Of a DNA stretch of 58,259 nucleotides, positions 1 to 8,577 are shown piece by piece (position 1 is the stretch's first letter; every line of letters starts with the position of its first letter). The translations under genes were made by a program, and so were the position numbers. A model generated the notes under the pieces. It made no database searches and was not told the DNA's origin. It saw only the letters and a list, made by a program, of their open reading frames with translations. Origin of the DNA: Paenibacillus sp. SY21-1 (GTDB lineage Bacteria > Bacillota > Bacilli > Paenibacillales > Paenibacillaceae); assembly GCF_005222705.1 (NCBI RefSeq), contig NZ_STGF01000038.1, positions 1 to 58,259 of the forward strand, read 5' to 3'.

Positions 1-140
1 TCCTTTCGTCTCAGTGTTTTGGTGGTACTTAACACTTTCGAGATTTGGGGAGGTACTCCTTTTTATATGCCTTAAGAAGCTAGTCGTAGCAAGGCTTTGT
101 ATTTATGAAATTGATTCAAGTATCTGATTAAATGAGCCCG

Positions 141-221
141 TTGTCAAAAATGATGAAGTGCTCTATTTGACAACATAATTTCATTTAGATACAATGATTC
201 GTATTGAAACAGTGTTTCAAT
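141..221 (+). promoter_or_regulatory. Sigma-A promoter with palindromic operator for the SDR gene
   Basis: A near-consensus promoter has -35 TTGACA at 167-172, a 17-bp spacer and -10 TACAAT at 190-195. A perfect 19-bp palindrome, ATTGAAACAGTGTTTCAAT, sits at 203-221 over the expected transcription start. Its size and place fit a TetR- or MarR-type repressor site, but no such regulator lies next to it. A second inverted repeat, TTGTCAAA (141-148) and TTTGACAA (166-173), overlaps the -35. Promoter and palindromes are seen; repression is inference. Confidence 0.75.
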
Positions 222-249
222 TCGCGAATTATAAGGGAGAAGTGATCGA

Positions 250-1035
250 ATGATAGCAATAAAAAACAAATGGACGCTGATAACTGGCGCTTCTTCGGGT
301 ATAGGCGAAGCATTTGCGCATGAGTTTGCAGCAAGAGGGAGCCACTTGATTCTGGTTGCCCGTTCGGAAGCTAAGCTGATTGCTTTAGCGGAGAAGCTGC
401 ATAAAAACTACGGTATTCAAGCGCAGGTCATCGTTTCTGACTTATCTCAACATGGTTCTGCGGCGGAACTCTATCAACAATGTGTGGGGCGTGGTCTGAA
501 TGTGGATTGTCTAATTAATAATGCGGGCTTCGCTACCCATGGACTTTTTGAACAACTGTCAGGACCAAGACAGCATGATGAAGTGATGCTGAATGTAACG
601 GCGGTTGTAGATCTTACTCATTTATTTTTACCGGATATGTTGAAAAAGCAGAGCGGAGCGGTTATTAACGTGGCATCGACAGCAGCCTTTCAGCCTACCC
701 CTAATATGGCGGTATATGGGGCTACAAAAGCATTCGTGTTATCATTTACAGAGGCGCTATGGGAGGAGAATCGAAAACGCGGCGTACAATTTCTTGCGTT
801 ATGTCCCGGGTCTACGGAAACGGAGTTTTTTAACATTGTAGGGGCGGATGAAGCCTCAGTGGGCAAGCGGGATACCCCTGAAAATGTGGTTCAGGTTGCA
901 CTTCGTGCGCTTCAAGCTAAAAAGGCATATGCAATTCCAGGGCTAAAAAACTTTATTTCTGCTCAAATGTCTCGCTTTTTCACAAGAAAGCAAATGCTAT
1001 TTGTTGTCGGGAGAATGCTCCGGACACGTCATTAA
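250..1035 (+). CDS. Short-chain dehydrogenase/reductase (DltE-like SDR)
   Basis: A classical NAD(P)-dependent SDR of 261 residues, the usual size. The cofactor motif TGASSGIG is at residues 12-19, the NNAG motif at 90-93, the catalytic Ser near 143 and the YxxxK pair at Tyr156/Lys160. The subgroup resembles DltE/YqjQ-type cytosolic reductases, whose substrates are often unknown, so none is assigned. AGGGAGA lies 9 bases before the ATG and supports this start. The gene is monocistronic, preceded by a strong promoter with an operator palindrome, so it is probably inducible. The gene on its 3' side is convergent, and the two share a hairpin region. Confidence 0.9.
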   Translation: MIAIKNKWTLITGASSGIGEAFAHEFAARGSHLILVARSEAKLIALAEKLHKNYGIQAQVIVSDLSQHGSAAELYQQCVGRGLNVDCLINNAGFATHGLFEQLSGPRQHDEVMLNVTAVVDLTHLFLPDMLKKQSGAVINVASTAAFQPTPNMAVYGATKAFVLSFTEALWEENRKRGVQFLALCPGSTETEFFNIVGADEASVGKRDTPENVVQVALRALQAKKAYAIPGLKNFISAQMSRFFTRKQMLFVVGRMLRTRH

Positions 1036-1061
1036 ACCAACTTACCAAGTAACAGCAGGGC

Positions 1062-1094
1062 AAAAAAAGTAGAGTGAACTGTTCACTCTACTTT
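1062..1094 (-). terminator. Terminator of the methyltransferase operon (possibly bidirectional)
   Basis: A perfect inverted repeat with 14-base arms (1066-1079 and 1081-1094) around one central base. On the minus strand the hairpin is followed by seven T residues, a standard intrinsic terminator for the ktrA-methyltransferase operon. On the plus strand it closes the SDR gene but lacks a U-tract. Confidence 0.8.
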
Positions 1095-1185
1095 AGAAGT
1101 GTATGCAAATGTAGTTTGTTTGGGCCATAGATATCTATGAGCCTATGACCTCCAAATTCAAATCCATTAGAACATGCTTTTTGGT

Positions 1186-2094
1186 TTAGTTGAATCCCCG
1201 CTGCCGCAAGCTTTCGAACAACAGAATCGTGCCGGCCATCGCAACATTTAGCGATTCGGCTTGACCGGCCATCGGGATGATGACCGTCTCGTCCACAAGT
1301 GCGGCCGAAGCTGGCGACAAGCCCTCGGACTCGTTGCCGAGGAGCAGCCATGTCGCTTGTGTCCAATCGTAGCCATAGCACGTAAACGTCGCCTGCAGAC
1401 TGGTGCCTACAAGCGTAGCGCCCTTCGCTCTCGCCTCCGGTAGCAGCGATTGCAAATCGGCTTCAATAATCGGCAAGTGGAACAATGAGCCCATCGTCGA
1501 GCGCACTGTTTTGGGATTATACAGATCGACACAGCCTTTGCCAAGTACGACGGCGTCCGCCCCTGCTGCATCGGCGCTGCGGATGATCGTCCCCGCATTG
1601 CCGGGATCACGCACCCCATCCAGCACAACGACAAGCGCTTTTTCATTGGCATGCAGCGCGGCACGATCGTACGCCAGCTTGCGCACGGCTGCGAATACCG
1701 GCGGCGGCGTATCCGTTCCCGAGCATTTGGCCATCACCGCTCTGGAAGCCTGAACCCATTCCACTCGGGGGCTATTTATGCCGGACTTCTTCCTTGAGAC
1801 AGCTTCCTCTTCAGCAGCGGGATTATCCCCGGCATGCAATCCGGCGCTGTCTGAGTCCAGACGGCGCCTCTGCTCCGCAAGCTCAAATGGAAGCCCGCGC
1901 TCCGTATCGTATACGATGGAGGAAACCTCTGCTCCGCCTTTAAGCGCCTCCAGAATAAGATGAACTCCCTCAATAAGAAACATCCCGGTGCGATCCCGGA
2001 ACTTCTTGTCCAACAAGGACGACCATTGCTTAACCCGTTCATTCTGAACGGAGGAAATAATAAGATCATAATTGCTTTCATTCCACATTGTCAT
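1186..2094 (-). CDS. TrmH/SpoU-family RNA methyltransferase (YsgA-like)
   Basis: A SAM-dependent 2'-O-ribose methyltransferase of the SPOUT class, acting on rRNA or tRNA in the cytoplasm. The N-terminal substrate-binding part starts with a typical NERVK and FLIEG region. The SPOUT knot shows LDGVRDPGNAGTIIRSADAAG, LLLGNESEGLS and a final segment with SLNVAMAGTILLFE. An acidic, low-conservation insert sits near residues 80-110, which makes the 302 residues longer than the usual ~250. The first codon overlaps the ktrA stop by one base (TAATG). A second ATG at 2088 has better spacing from GGAAGG (9 bases) and is the likelier start. Its place beside sspI matches the ysgA-sspI order of Bacillus subtilis. 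Confidence 0.88.
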   Translation of the reverse strand: MTMWNESNYDLIISSVQNERVKQWSSLLDKKFRDRTGMFLIEGVHLILEALKGGAEVSSIVYDTERGLPFELAEQRRRLDSDSAGLHAGDNPAAEEEAVSRKKSGINSPRVEWVQASRAVMAKCSGTDTPPPVFAAVRKLAYDRAALHANEKALVVVLDGVRDPGNAGTIIRSADAAGADAVVLGKGCVDLYNPKTVRSTMGSLFHLPIIEADLQSLLPEARAKGATLVGTSLQATFTCYGYDWTQATWLLLGNESEGLSPASAALVDETVIIPMAGQAESLNVAMAGTILLFESLRQRGFN

Positions 2095-2759
2095 TAACCT
2101 TCCGAATAAGCGATTTCTAAATTTGTTAAATCCGAATTCTTGCCTACAATGACGATAATATCGTCCTCATGAATCAAATCGTCCGCATACGGAGCAATAT
2201 TCATTTTGGCCCCCGTCTTGATAGCCATAACGTTGCACTTATATTTGGCGCGAATGTCAAGCTGCTTCAGGCTTTTGCCGATCATATGCCAAGGAGCCTT
2301 AATCTCGACGATGCTGTAATCGTCCGACAGCTCGATGTAATCGAGAATATTCGGGGACACCAGATGATGGGCGACACGGATGCCCATATCACGCTCGGGA
2401 AACACGACCTTGTCGGCTCCAATTTTATGTACAACCTTGCCATGCAGCTCATTTTGCGCTTTGACGATCAGCATTTTTACGCCCAAGTCCTTAAGAATAA
2501 GCGTCGTTAGAATACTCGCCTGAATATCCTGCCCGATGGCCACGACGACGACGTCAAAATTCCGAATGCCCAGCGCCCGCAGCGCTTCTTCATCGGTCGA
2601 ATCGGCCGATACCGCATGCGTAACGGTGCCGACGACATCCTGCACCCTCTGCTCGCTCGAATCGATCGCCAGCACTTCAAAGCCCATATCGGTAAGCGCC
2701 TTGGCAATGCTGGAGCCGAACCTCCCCATGCCGATTACCGCGTATTGTTTTTTTGCCAT
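2094..2759 (-). CDS. ktrA: KtrA/KtrC-type potassium channel regulatory subunit (RCK)
   Basis: Cytoplasmic gating subunit of a Ktr potassium uptake system. A Rossmann RCK domain begins with GMGRFGSS (GxGxxG, Gly10/12/15) and carries an acidic ribose-binding residue after the second strand (AIDSS). A C-terminal TrkA-C domain (about residues 135-221) would bind cyclic di-AMP or other ligands in known homologues. At 221 residues it is full length. GGAGGT stands upstream of the ATG. No membrane partner (KtrB/KtrD) is in the window, so it resembles the orphan KtrC arrangement. The downstream methyltransferase start overlaps its stop codon, so the two are co-transcribed. Confidence 0.88.
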   Translation of the reverse strand: MAKKQYAVIGMGRFGSSIAKALTDMGFEVLAIDSSEQRVQDVVGTVTHAVSADSTDEEALRALGIRNFDVVVVAIGQDIQASILTTLILKDLGVKMLIVKAQNELHGKVVHKIGADKVVFPERDMGIRVAHHLVSPNILDYIELSDDYSIVEIKAPWHMIGKSLKQLDIRAKYKCNVMAIKTGAKMNIAPYADDLIHEDDIIVIVGKNSDLTNLEIAYSEG

Positions 2760-2888
2760 TTGTCCCTGTACCTCCTACAAAAGAGAGCAGTTCTGTACCC
2801 AGTATATCATACCCGCGCCAACGGATGAAAAAACGGGTCGAGGGTTAAAGTAATGGGGTACTTCAAATCAGGCAGGAGGTTGAACAGG

Positions 2889-3119
2889 TTGCAAACTGTT
2901 GATCTGCGTCAGGCTATCGTCATGCGTGTACAGGATAACACCGCCGCCGAGCTGTCCGAGGTCATCCGCGATTCCATCGGGGCCGACGAAAAAACGTTGC
3001 CGGGGCTCGGCGTGCTATTCGAAATGATCTGGGAGGAATCCAGCAGCACGGATCAAACGCGTATGGTCGATTCCCTGTATAAGCATTTACATGAAACGAT
3101 GCCCGGCAATCCATCCTAA
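2889..3119 (+). CDS. sspI: Small acid-soluble spore protein I
   Basis: A 76-residue protein of the SspI family, made in the forespore and packed into the spore core. The recognisable core is LRQAIVMRV, an amphipathic stretch, then LPGLGVLFEMIW and a final helix (MVDSLYKHL). I place the start at TTG 2889 because AGGAGG lies 9 bases upstream (2874-2879) and the resulting N-terminus matches the family. The in-frame ATG at 2853 would add 12 atypical residues. It is transcribed divergently from ktrA, and its stop overlaps the convergent phnM-like gene by 4 bases. Expression from a sporulation (sigma-G) promoter is expected from the family; I did not identify one. Confidence 0.85.
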   Translation: MQTVDLRQAIVMRVQDNTAAELSEVIRDSIGADEKTLPGLGVLFEMIWEESSSTDQTRMVDSLYKHLHETMPGNPS

Positions 3120-4333
3120 CAGATGTCTTGGTAACGCACCGCCGCTGTGAAAACAGGCATACCGTCTACCAACGTATGCGTCACCCATGGCATGCCTTCA
3201 TAACGATCAACGATAATCAGATCGGCCGCCTTGCCGGGCTCAATGGAGCCAAGCTCTCCGCCAGCGCCGAGCGCTTGCGCCGGATTTAGCGAAGCCATCC
3301 GAACCGCCTCCGGCAAGGCGGCTATACCTTCATCATAAAGCTTAAATACGGCAGCAAGCAGCGATGAAGGATGATAGTCCGAGCAGAGAATCGACGCCGC
3401 ACCTGCCGCAATCGCATCCGCCGCCCGCAGATTTTTATCATGCGAGCCGCCGCGTACGACATTGGGAGCGCCTACGCATACGTGCAGCCCGCGTTCGGCC
3501 GCATACTGCGCTGTGTCCAAATTGAGCGGAAACTCGCTAACGGATACGCCAAGTCTTTCCGCCTCACCTATCAACGCTCTGGAGTCGTCGTCATGCGAGG
3601 CGACTGTGATCCCGTTGGCCCCGGCCAAAGCGCCGAGCTTCAGCAGCGCCGCTGCATCCACCTGTTTTCTCCGCTCCATCAGCTCCTCTACGATGACTGC
3701 AACCTCCTCGCGATTGACGCCCTGATTTTTCATCACATATCGCTCGAAGGAATCCGGCTCTTTATATTGTCCCTGACCAGGCGAATGATCCATAAAAGAT
3801 AAATAATCAATCGCACCCTCGCGCAAGTACCGCTCTACAATCGGCAAGCCCGCCAAATGCGACACCTCAAAACGCAAATGAATCCGATTGCGGATCATCG
3901 CACGCTTGCGGTTGTATGCCGCTATGTAATCAATCATGCCGGTAAGCAAATGATCTCCGCACAGACTCAGGCCAACCCCGAGCGACAAGGAATGATACAT
4001 GGTCGTAATACCGTGAACAGGAAGCTTGCGCTCGAACTCAAGCAGCGCAAATTCCAGCGGAAACAGCGTTCCCGGTCGCGGCTGCACCTCCTTCTCGATG
4101 GCATCGCAATGAATATCGATTAGCCCCGGCAGAACGAACCTGCCTTGCGCATCAAGGAGCTGCGCGTCCGGGTGTTCAGCAAGCCAGCGCTCCTCTTGTT
4201 CCCTTTGCTCGAGCAGTTTTTCAATACGGCCGTCTACAACCGCTACTGCGGCTGCCGCCGTCCGTTCAGGCAATACCGCTTGGCCATTGCATATTAAAAG
4301 TGGAGCCGTCTTGCTTGAAGCAGGGATACTCAA
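3116..4333 (-). CDS. phnM: PhnM-like amidohydrolase (ribose-1-methylphosphonate triphosphate diphosphatase family)
   Basis: Belongs to the metal-dependent amidohydrolase superfamily. Family members such as PhnM remove pyrophosphate from alpha-D-ribose-1-phosphonate 5-triphosphate in the C-P lyase pathway. The family pattern is clear: LPGLIDIHCD (His75/Asp77 as metal ligands), a following EKEVQPRPG loop, an ASHDDDS motif and ILCSDYHPSSLL late in the barrel, with a C-terminal beta-sandwich (GSIEPGKAADLIIVDR). The 405 residues are normal. TTG is the start, with GGAAGGGG 9 bases upstream. No other C-P lyase genes (phnG-L) are in the window, so the true substrate is uncertain. Its 3' end overlaps convergent sspI by 4 bases. 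Confidence 0.78.
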   Translation of the reverse strand: MSIPASSKTAPLLICNGQAVLPERTAAAAVAVVDGRIEKLLEQREQEERWLAEHPDAQLLDAQGRFVLPGLIDIHCDAIEKEVQPRPGTLFPLEFALLEFERKLPVHGITTMYHSLSLGVGLSLCGDHLLTGMIDYIAAYNRKRAMIRNRIHLRFEVSHLAGLPIVERYLREGAIDYLSFMDHSPGQGQYKEPDSFERYVMKNQGVNREEVAVIVEELMERRKQVDAAALLKLGALAGANGITVASHDDDSRALIGEAERLGVSVSEFPLNLDTAQYAAERGLHVCVGAPNVVRGGSHDKNLRAADAIAAGAASILCSDYHPSSLLAAVFKLYDEGIAALPEAVRMASLNPAQALGAGGELGSIEPGKAADLIIVDRYEGMPWVTHTLVDGMPVFTAAVRYQDIC

Positions 4334-4480
4334 CGTGGTGTGCCCCTTCCATTCGTTTTAGCCTATATTTTACCATAACTTTCAACACGGGAATACGACA
4401 AACAACTTTCTTACAGCCAAGCCGTGCGGTAAGCTTTTTACGCTAGTGCCAGAGCCGGCATTGAATGCCCCTGTATAAAT

Positions 4481-4509
4481 AAAAAACCCGAAGCGACGCG
4501 CGCTTCAGG
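4481..4509 (-). terminator. gbsR terminator
   Basis: A 9-bp stem (4487-4495 and 4501-4509, one mismatch) with a 5-base loop. On the minus strand it is followed by six T residues. It directly follows the gbsR stop codon. Confidence 0.85.
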
Positions 4510-5079
4510 TCATTCTCCGCTATTGCTTTCTTTCGGAATATATTGATAAATTTCACCCGTCTCGAATGAATCGATCAGCCTCTCCAGCCAGCGGTAATAG
4601 CTCAAAGCCTCGTTCATTTTCTGCTCGTCATTATCCAGCACGGCAATAAAAGCGGCATCTTCCGCATACTGCTCGCGAAGCTTGGCGTTTTCCTTGAGCG
4701 CTCGCGTTAGCACCAGCCGGTTTTGCTCCACCGCCTTGCGCCACTTGACGCTGAAAAAATCGGTGAAGTTCTGATGCCAGTCGGGGACGACCTCATACAA
4801 ATCCTTGCGCGAGCCTTTGCCCCATACCTTGTTGATCATTTTAAGGTCCAGCAGCGTGCGCATGCCTGTGCTCATCGAGGTTTTGCTCATGCCCATCGTG
4901 GCGCTCATCTCGTCAAGCGTAACAGGCTCCTGATTAAAATACATATTCCCATATAAATGACCAATCGACAGCGTAATGCCGTATAAATCCATGTTTTTGC
5001 CAATGGACTCGATAACCCTTCTTCTCGACTGATCCAGCAGCTTGCGCTGCTCGTCCGTTAATGCCTCAAGTTCATTCAT
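4510..5079 (-). CDS. gbsR: GbsR/MarR-type choline-responsive repressor
   Basis: A winged-helix repressor of the GbsR branch of MarR. In Bacillus, GbsR senses choline and represses choline uptake and glycine-betaine synthesis genes. The HTH lies at about residues 52-80, with MGMSKTSMSTGMRTL as the recognition helix, followed by the wing KVWGKGSRKDLYEVV. The C-terminal half is helical and dimerising. The 189 residues match the family. It is transcribed divergently from the opuA operon across about 280 bases, so it probably controls osmoprotectant uptake here. gbsAB themselves are absent. A hairpin terminator follows immediately. Confidence 0.88.
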   Translation of the reverse strand: MNELEALTDEQRKLLDQSRRRVIESIGKNMDLYGITLSIGHLYGNMYFNQEPVTLDEMSATMGMSKTSMSTGMRTLLDLKMINKVWGKGSRKDLYEVVPDWHQNFTDFFSVKWRKAVEQNRLVLTRALKENAKLREQYAEDAAFIAVLDNDEQKMNEALSYYRWLERLIDSFETGEIYQYIPKESNSGE

Positions 5080-5200
5080 AGTGTTCCTCCTGAAGGAGTG
5101 TCGTTCCCCCTATCGATGCTACTTCTGTATTGTAAACAAATGCTTCAGTACCTGTAAAGAATGCCTTTGGGACGAAAAAGGGAGATATACAGAGTATTCG

Positions 5201-5285
5201 GTATGTAAAGTACGTAAAGTTTAAACTGTACAAAGCATACGGGAGCTGAGGCGTTTTGACCCATGCAATAAAATCCAGCTAGACT
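5201..5285 (+). promoter_or_regulatory. gbsR-opuA divergent control region
   Basis: A possible opuA promoter has TTGACC at 5256-5261 and TAGACT at 5280-5285 (18-bp spacer). Upstream lies the palindrome AGTTTAAACT (5218-5227), flanked by GTATG (5201-5205) and CATAC (5236-5240). The symmetry is imperfect, with centres offset by two bases. It is a candidate GbsR site by position only. Confidence 0.4.
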
Positions 5286-5360
5286 TATTGGAGTCAGGCA
5301 TTGCCAGCATGGGCAAGCTACTTTTTATGTATAACTACATTTTCCACAAGGGGGCACAAT

Positions 5361-6569
5361 ATGGCCATTATAGAAGCCAAGAGGCTAACGAAAATTTTCG
5401 GAGCCGATCCGAAAAAAGCGATCCCGCTGCTGGATAAAGGATGGTCCAAAGAAAAAATACTTGCCGAAACAAAGCTTACGGTCGGGGTCAACCAAGCCGA
5501 TTTCGCCATTGAAGAAGGACAAATTTTTGTCATTATGGGTTTGTCGGGCAGCGGTAAATCTACGCTCGTTCGGCTATTGAACCGGCTGATTGAGCCCACT
5601 CACGGACAAGTGCTGTTCAAGGGCAGCGATGTTGTCCGTATGTCGCCGGAGCAGCTTAGAACGTTCCGGCGCAAGCATATCGGAATGGTTTTTCAGAAAT
5701 TTGCGTTGTTCCCGCATCGCACAGTGCTGGACAATGTCGAGTACGGCCTTGAGGTGCAGGGGATAGCCAAAAAGGAGCGTAAAGAAATGGCTATGCAGTC
5801 CCTCGAGCTCGTTGGCTTGAAGGGCTGGGCCAACAGCTATCCCGATGAGCTCAGCGGCGGCATGCAGCAGCGCGTAGGATTGGCGCGGGGACTGGCCAGC
5901 GATCCGGACATTCTGCTGATGGACGAAGCGTTCAGCGCCCTTGATCCGCTCATTCGCAAGGATATGCAGGATGAATTGCTGGAGCTTCAATCTAAAATGA
6001 AAAAAACGATTGTTTTCATTACGCACGATCTGAACGAGGCGCTGCGCATCGGTGATCAAATCGCGCTGATGAAGGATGGCAGCATCGTCCAAATCGGCTC
6101 GCCGGAGGAAATTCTAATGCAGCCGGCCAACAAATATGTAGAAAGATTCGTTGAGGACGTCGATCTCTCCAAGGTGCTGACCGCTTCGCATGTCATGGTC
6201 AAGCCGGAGACGATCACGCTTGAGAAGGGACCTCGTGTGGCCCTGCAATTTATGCGGGATCGGGAGGTTTCCAGCCTCTATGTCATTGACAAGTCTTCGA
6301 AGCTATTAGGCGTTATTACCGCGGATGAAGCGTCGCGCGCCATTAAAGAGGGGCTCAAGCTTGAGCACGTCATGGATCAGGAAGCGCCGACAACCGGACC
6401 GGATACGCTGCTTCATGAATTGTTTGAATTAATGAGCAATTCCAAATATCCTGTCTCTATTACGGACGAGAATGGGCGTCTGAAGGGCATTGTGATCAAA
6501 GGCGCCGTGCTTGCCGCGTTGTCCGGCAATTCCGTGAACGAAGGGGGCGAACGGCATGAATCTGCCTAA
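5361..6569 (+). CDS. opuAA: Glycine betaine ABC transporter ATP-binding protein
   Basis: The ATPase of an OpuA/ProU-type importer for glycine betaine or related osmoprotectants, on the inner face of the membrane. Walker A is GLSGSGKST (residues 60-68), the ABC signature LSGGMQQR (164-171), Walker B ILLMDEA (184-190) and the H-loop His222. Two tandem CBS domains (about 275-400) should act as the ionic-strength sensor known in this family. The start is ATG 5361, with AAGGGGG just upstream; the frame stays open further 5' but without a ribosome site. The 3' end overlaps opuAB by 14 bases, showing translational coupling. Confidence 0.95.
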   Translation: MAIIEAKRLTKIFGADPKKAIPLLDKGWSKEKILAETKLTVGVNQADFAIEEGQIFVIMGLSGSGKSTLVRLLNRLIEPTHGQVLFKGSDVVRMSPEQLRTFRRKHIGMVFQKFALFPHRTVLDNVEYGLEVQGIAKKERKEMAMQSLELVGLKGWANSYPDELSGGMQQRVGLARGLASDPDILLMDEAFSALDPLIRKDMQDELLELQSKMKKTIVFITHDLNEALRIGDQIALMKDGSIVQIGSPEEILMQPANKYVERFVEDVDLSKVLTASHVMVKPETITLEKGPRVALQFMRDREVSSLYVIDKSSKLLGVITADEASRAIKEGLKLEHVMDQEAPTTGPDTLLHELFELMSNSKYPVSITDENGRLKGIVIKGAVLAALSGNSVNEGGERHESA

Positions 6570-7392
6570 AATTCCGTTAGGCGAATGGGTCGAATGGCTG
6601 GAAAGCTGGCTGGGCGACCATTTTGAACCGCTATTCAAGCTGATTAAAACGGTAATCGGCAGCACGGTCAAGGGCTTGGATCAAGCTCTGAACTGGCCTC
6701 CCGCGCTGGTTATGATTCTGCTTTTCGCAGCGCTCGCCTGGTGGGTCGGCAAGTGGCGAATGGGCGTTTTCACCTTAATCGGCTTGCTAATCATCGAGAA
6801 TCTGGGCTTTTGGAGCCAGACGATGCAGACGCTGGCGCTTGTGCTGACTTCCGCACTTATCTCTGTCATTATCGGCATACCGGTCGGCATTTTATGCGCC
6901 AGAAGCATTGCCGTCCAGCGTATCGTAACCCCTGTGCTCGATTTCATGCAGACGATGCCCGCCTTTGTTTACTTGCTGCCGGCCGTCTCCTTTTTCTCGC
7001 TGGGGGTTGTGCCAGGGGTCATCTCCTCGATTATTTTTGCGATTCCGCCTACGATCCGGCTGACGAACCTCGGCATACGCCAAGTTCCCGCCGAACTCGT
7101 CGAAGCTGCGGACGCCTTCGGCTCTACACCGGGGCAGAAGCTGTTCAAGCTTCAGCTTCCCCTCGCGATGCCAACCATTATGGCCGGCATTAACCAGACC
7201 ATTATGCTGTCCTTGTCTATGGTAGTAATCGCCTCCATGATTGGAGCGCAAGGTGTAGGCGCCTATGTCTACCGCGCCGTGACACAAGGCAACACCGGTG
7301 TCGGCTTTGAAGCAGGGCTGGCGGTCGTGATTCTCGCTATCGTGCTTGATCGACTGACTCAACGGGTTATTAGCAAATCAAAGGCGGCTTAA
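6556..7392 (+). CDS. opuAB: Glycine betaine ABC transporter permease
   Basis: Membrane subunit of the OpuA importer, 278 residues. An N-terminal amphipathic region is followed by hydrophobic segments near residues 48-66, 70-85, 93-115, 135-160, 205-230 and 245-270. The permease EAA loop reads ELVEAADAFGSTPGQKLFKLQLPLA with the expected Gly. The ATG inside the end of opuAA has GGGGG upstream. It works with OpuAA and the lipoprotein OpuAC; the operon order AA-AB-AC is that of Bacillus opuA. Confidence 0.94.
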   Translation: MNLPKIPLGEWVEWLESWLGDHFEPLFKLIKTVIGSTVKGLDQALNWPPALVMILLFAALAWWVGKWRMGVFTLIGLLIIENLGFWSQTMQTLALVLTSALISVIIGIPVGILCARSIAVQRIVTPVLDFMQTMPAFVYLLPAVSFFSLGVVPGVISSIIFAIPPTIRLTNLGIRQVPAELVEAADAFGSTPGQKLFKLQLPLAMPTIMAGINQTIMLSLSMVVIASMIGAQGVGAYVYRAVTQGNTGVGFEAGLAVVILAIVLDRLTQRVISKSKAA

Positions 7393-7495
7393 TTGCTTTT
7401 GATACAAGCCCAGCCCATTATGCTCAGGCAAGTCCGTCGTATTTTATGGCTGAGCATACGTAGCCTGATTATTATTCTATAGGAGCGTGAATGAA

Positions 7496-8398
7496 TTGAA
7501 ACGAAACAAATTAAAATTATTGGCAGTAGCTGCAACGGTGCTGGCGCTGCTCGCCGGATGCTCGTCCAACAACAACACAAGCGCCGACGGCAATGGAGCC
7601 CAGGCGGGAGGCTCGGCAAACAAACAGCTGTCGCTTGCCTATGTCGCATGGGACTCGGAGATCGCCAGCACCTATGTCGTCAAAGAAGTGCTGGAGCAGA
7701 AGCTTGGCTACAGCGTCGAAATGCTGCAGGTAGACGCAGGACCGATGTGGGCCGGCATCTCCGATGGCAGCGCTGATGCCATGGTGGCCGCATGGCTGCC
7801 GTCGACTCATGCCTCCTACACCGACAAATTCAAGGATCAATATGAGGATCTTGGACCGAATCTCGAAGGCACCAAAACAGGACTGGTCGTTCCGACTTAT
7901 ATGGATATCGCGAGCATAGAGGATTTGACCGATGAAGTTGGAAGCACAATGGATTACACAATTATTGGCATAGAGCCGGGGGCAGGGATTATGATGGCTT
8001 CGGATAAAGCGATGGATGAATACAAGCTGCGCGGCAAATGGACGCTGCTTGAAAGCTCATCTGCCGCCATGACCCAGCAGCTGCAAAAGGCCTATGCCGA
8101 CAAGCAGCCGATCGTCGTGACCGGTTGGACGCCGCACTGGATGTTTGCGAAGATGGACCTGAAATATTTGGAAGATCCTAAAAACGTATACGGCGGCGAC
8201 GAGCAGATTCATACCGTAACAAGACTTGGCCTCAAGGACGATCAGCCCGAAGCTTATGCGCTGCTCGACAATTTCCATTGGACGCCTGACGATATGGCCG
8301 CCGTCATGGTAGACATTCAAGAGGGCGCTACGCCTGAAGCTGCTGCCAAAGCATGGGTAGAAGCAAACTCCGATAAAGTGGATGCTTGGCTTCCATAA
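7496..8398 (+). CDS. opuAC: Glycine betaine-binding lipoprotein
   Basis: Extracellular substrate receptor of the OpuA importer. The N-terminus is a lipoprotein signal ending in LLAGC (Cys22), so it is anchored in the membrane by lipid. The mature part is an OpuAC-type fold; Trp residues such as those in AYVAWDSE, GPMWAG and VTGWTPHWM suit a betaine aromatic cage. I start at TTG 7496, 10 bases after AGGAG. The in-frame GTG at 7487 is too close to that site, and the ATG at 7491 is out of frame. The gap of about 100 bases from opuAB carries no terminator I can see. Confidence 0.93.
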   Translation: MKRNKLKLLAVAATVLALLAGCSSNNNTSADGNGAQAGGSANKQLSLAYVAWDSEIASTYVVKEVLEQKLGYSVEMLQVDAGPMWAGISDGSADAMVAAWLPSTHASYTDKFKDQYEDLGPNLEGTKTGLVVPTYMDIASIEDLTDEVGSTMDYTIIGIEPGAGIMMASDKAMDEYKLRGKWTLLESSSAAMTQQLQKAYADKQPIVVTGWTPHWMFAKMDLKYLEDPKNVYGGDEQIHTVTRLGLKDDQPEAYALLDNFHWTPDDMAAVMVDIQEGATPEAAAKAWVEANSDKVDAWLP

Positions 8399-8458
8399 GG
8401 GGAGCCAGTATCCAGCGTAACCAACATGCACAATGTCCTCATCTTTCCGACTCAATAA

Positions 8459-8506
8459 GCAAACAGCCACCTTCCTTGTGCGCCAAGGAAGGTGGCTGTT
8501 TGCTTT
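8459..8506 (+). terminator. opuA operon terminator
   Basis: A perfect 20-bp stem (8459-8478 and 8484-8503) with a 5-base loop TGCGC, followed by a short T run. It lies 60 bases after opuAC and is an unusually long, stable stem. Confidence 0.85.
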
Positions 8507-8577
8507 GTAAAGTAAAGATGCTGGCTTAGTAAGGCAATCGGCTACAAGCCTATGCGTTCCAGAGCCGGCCTGACATT

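Noticed and set aside
1..75. Open frame from the window edge to a stop at 73-75, followed by nothing
   Set aside because: Two frames are open here and neither gives a recognisable C-terminus, so no truncated gene is called.
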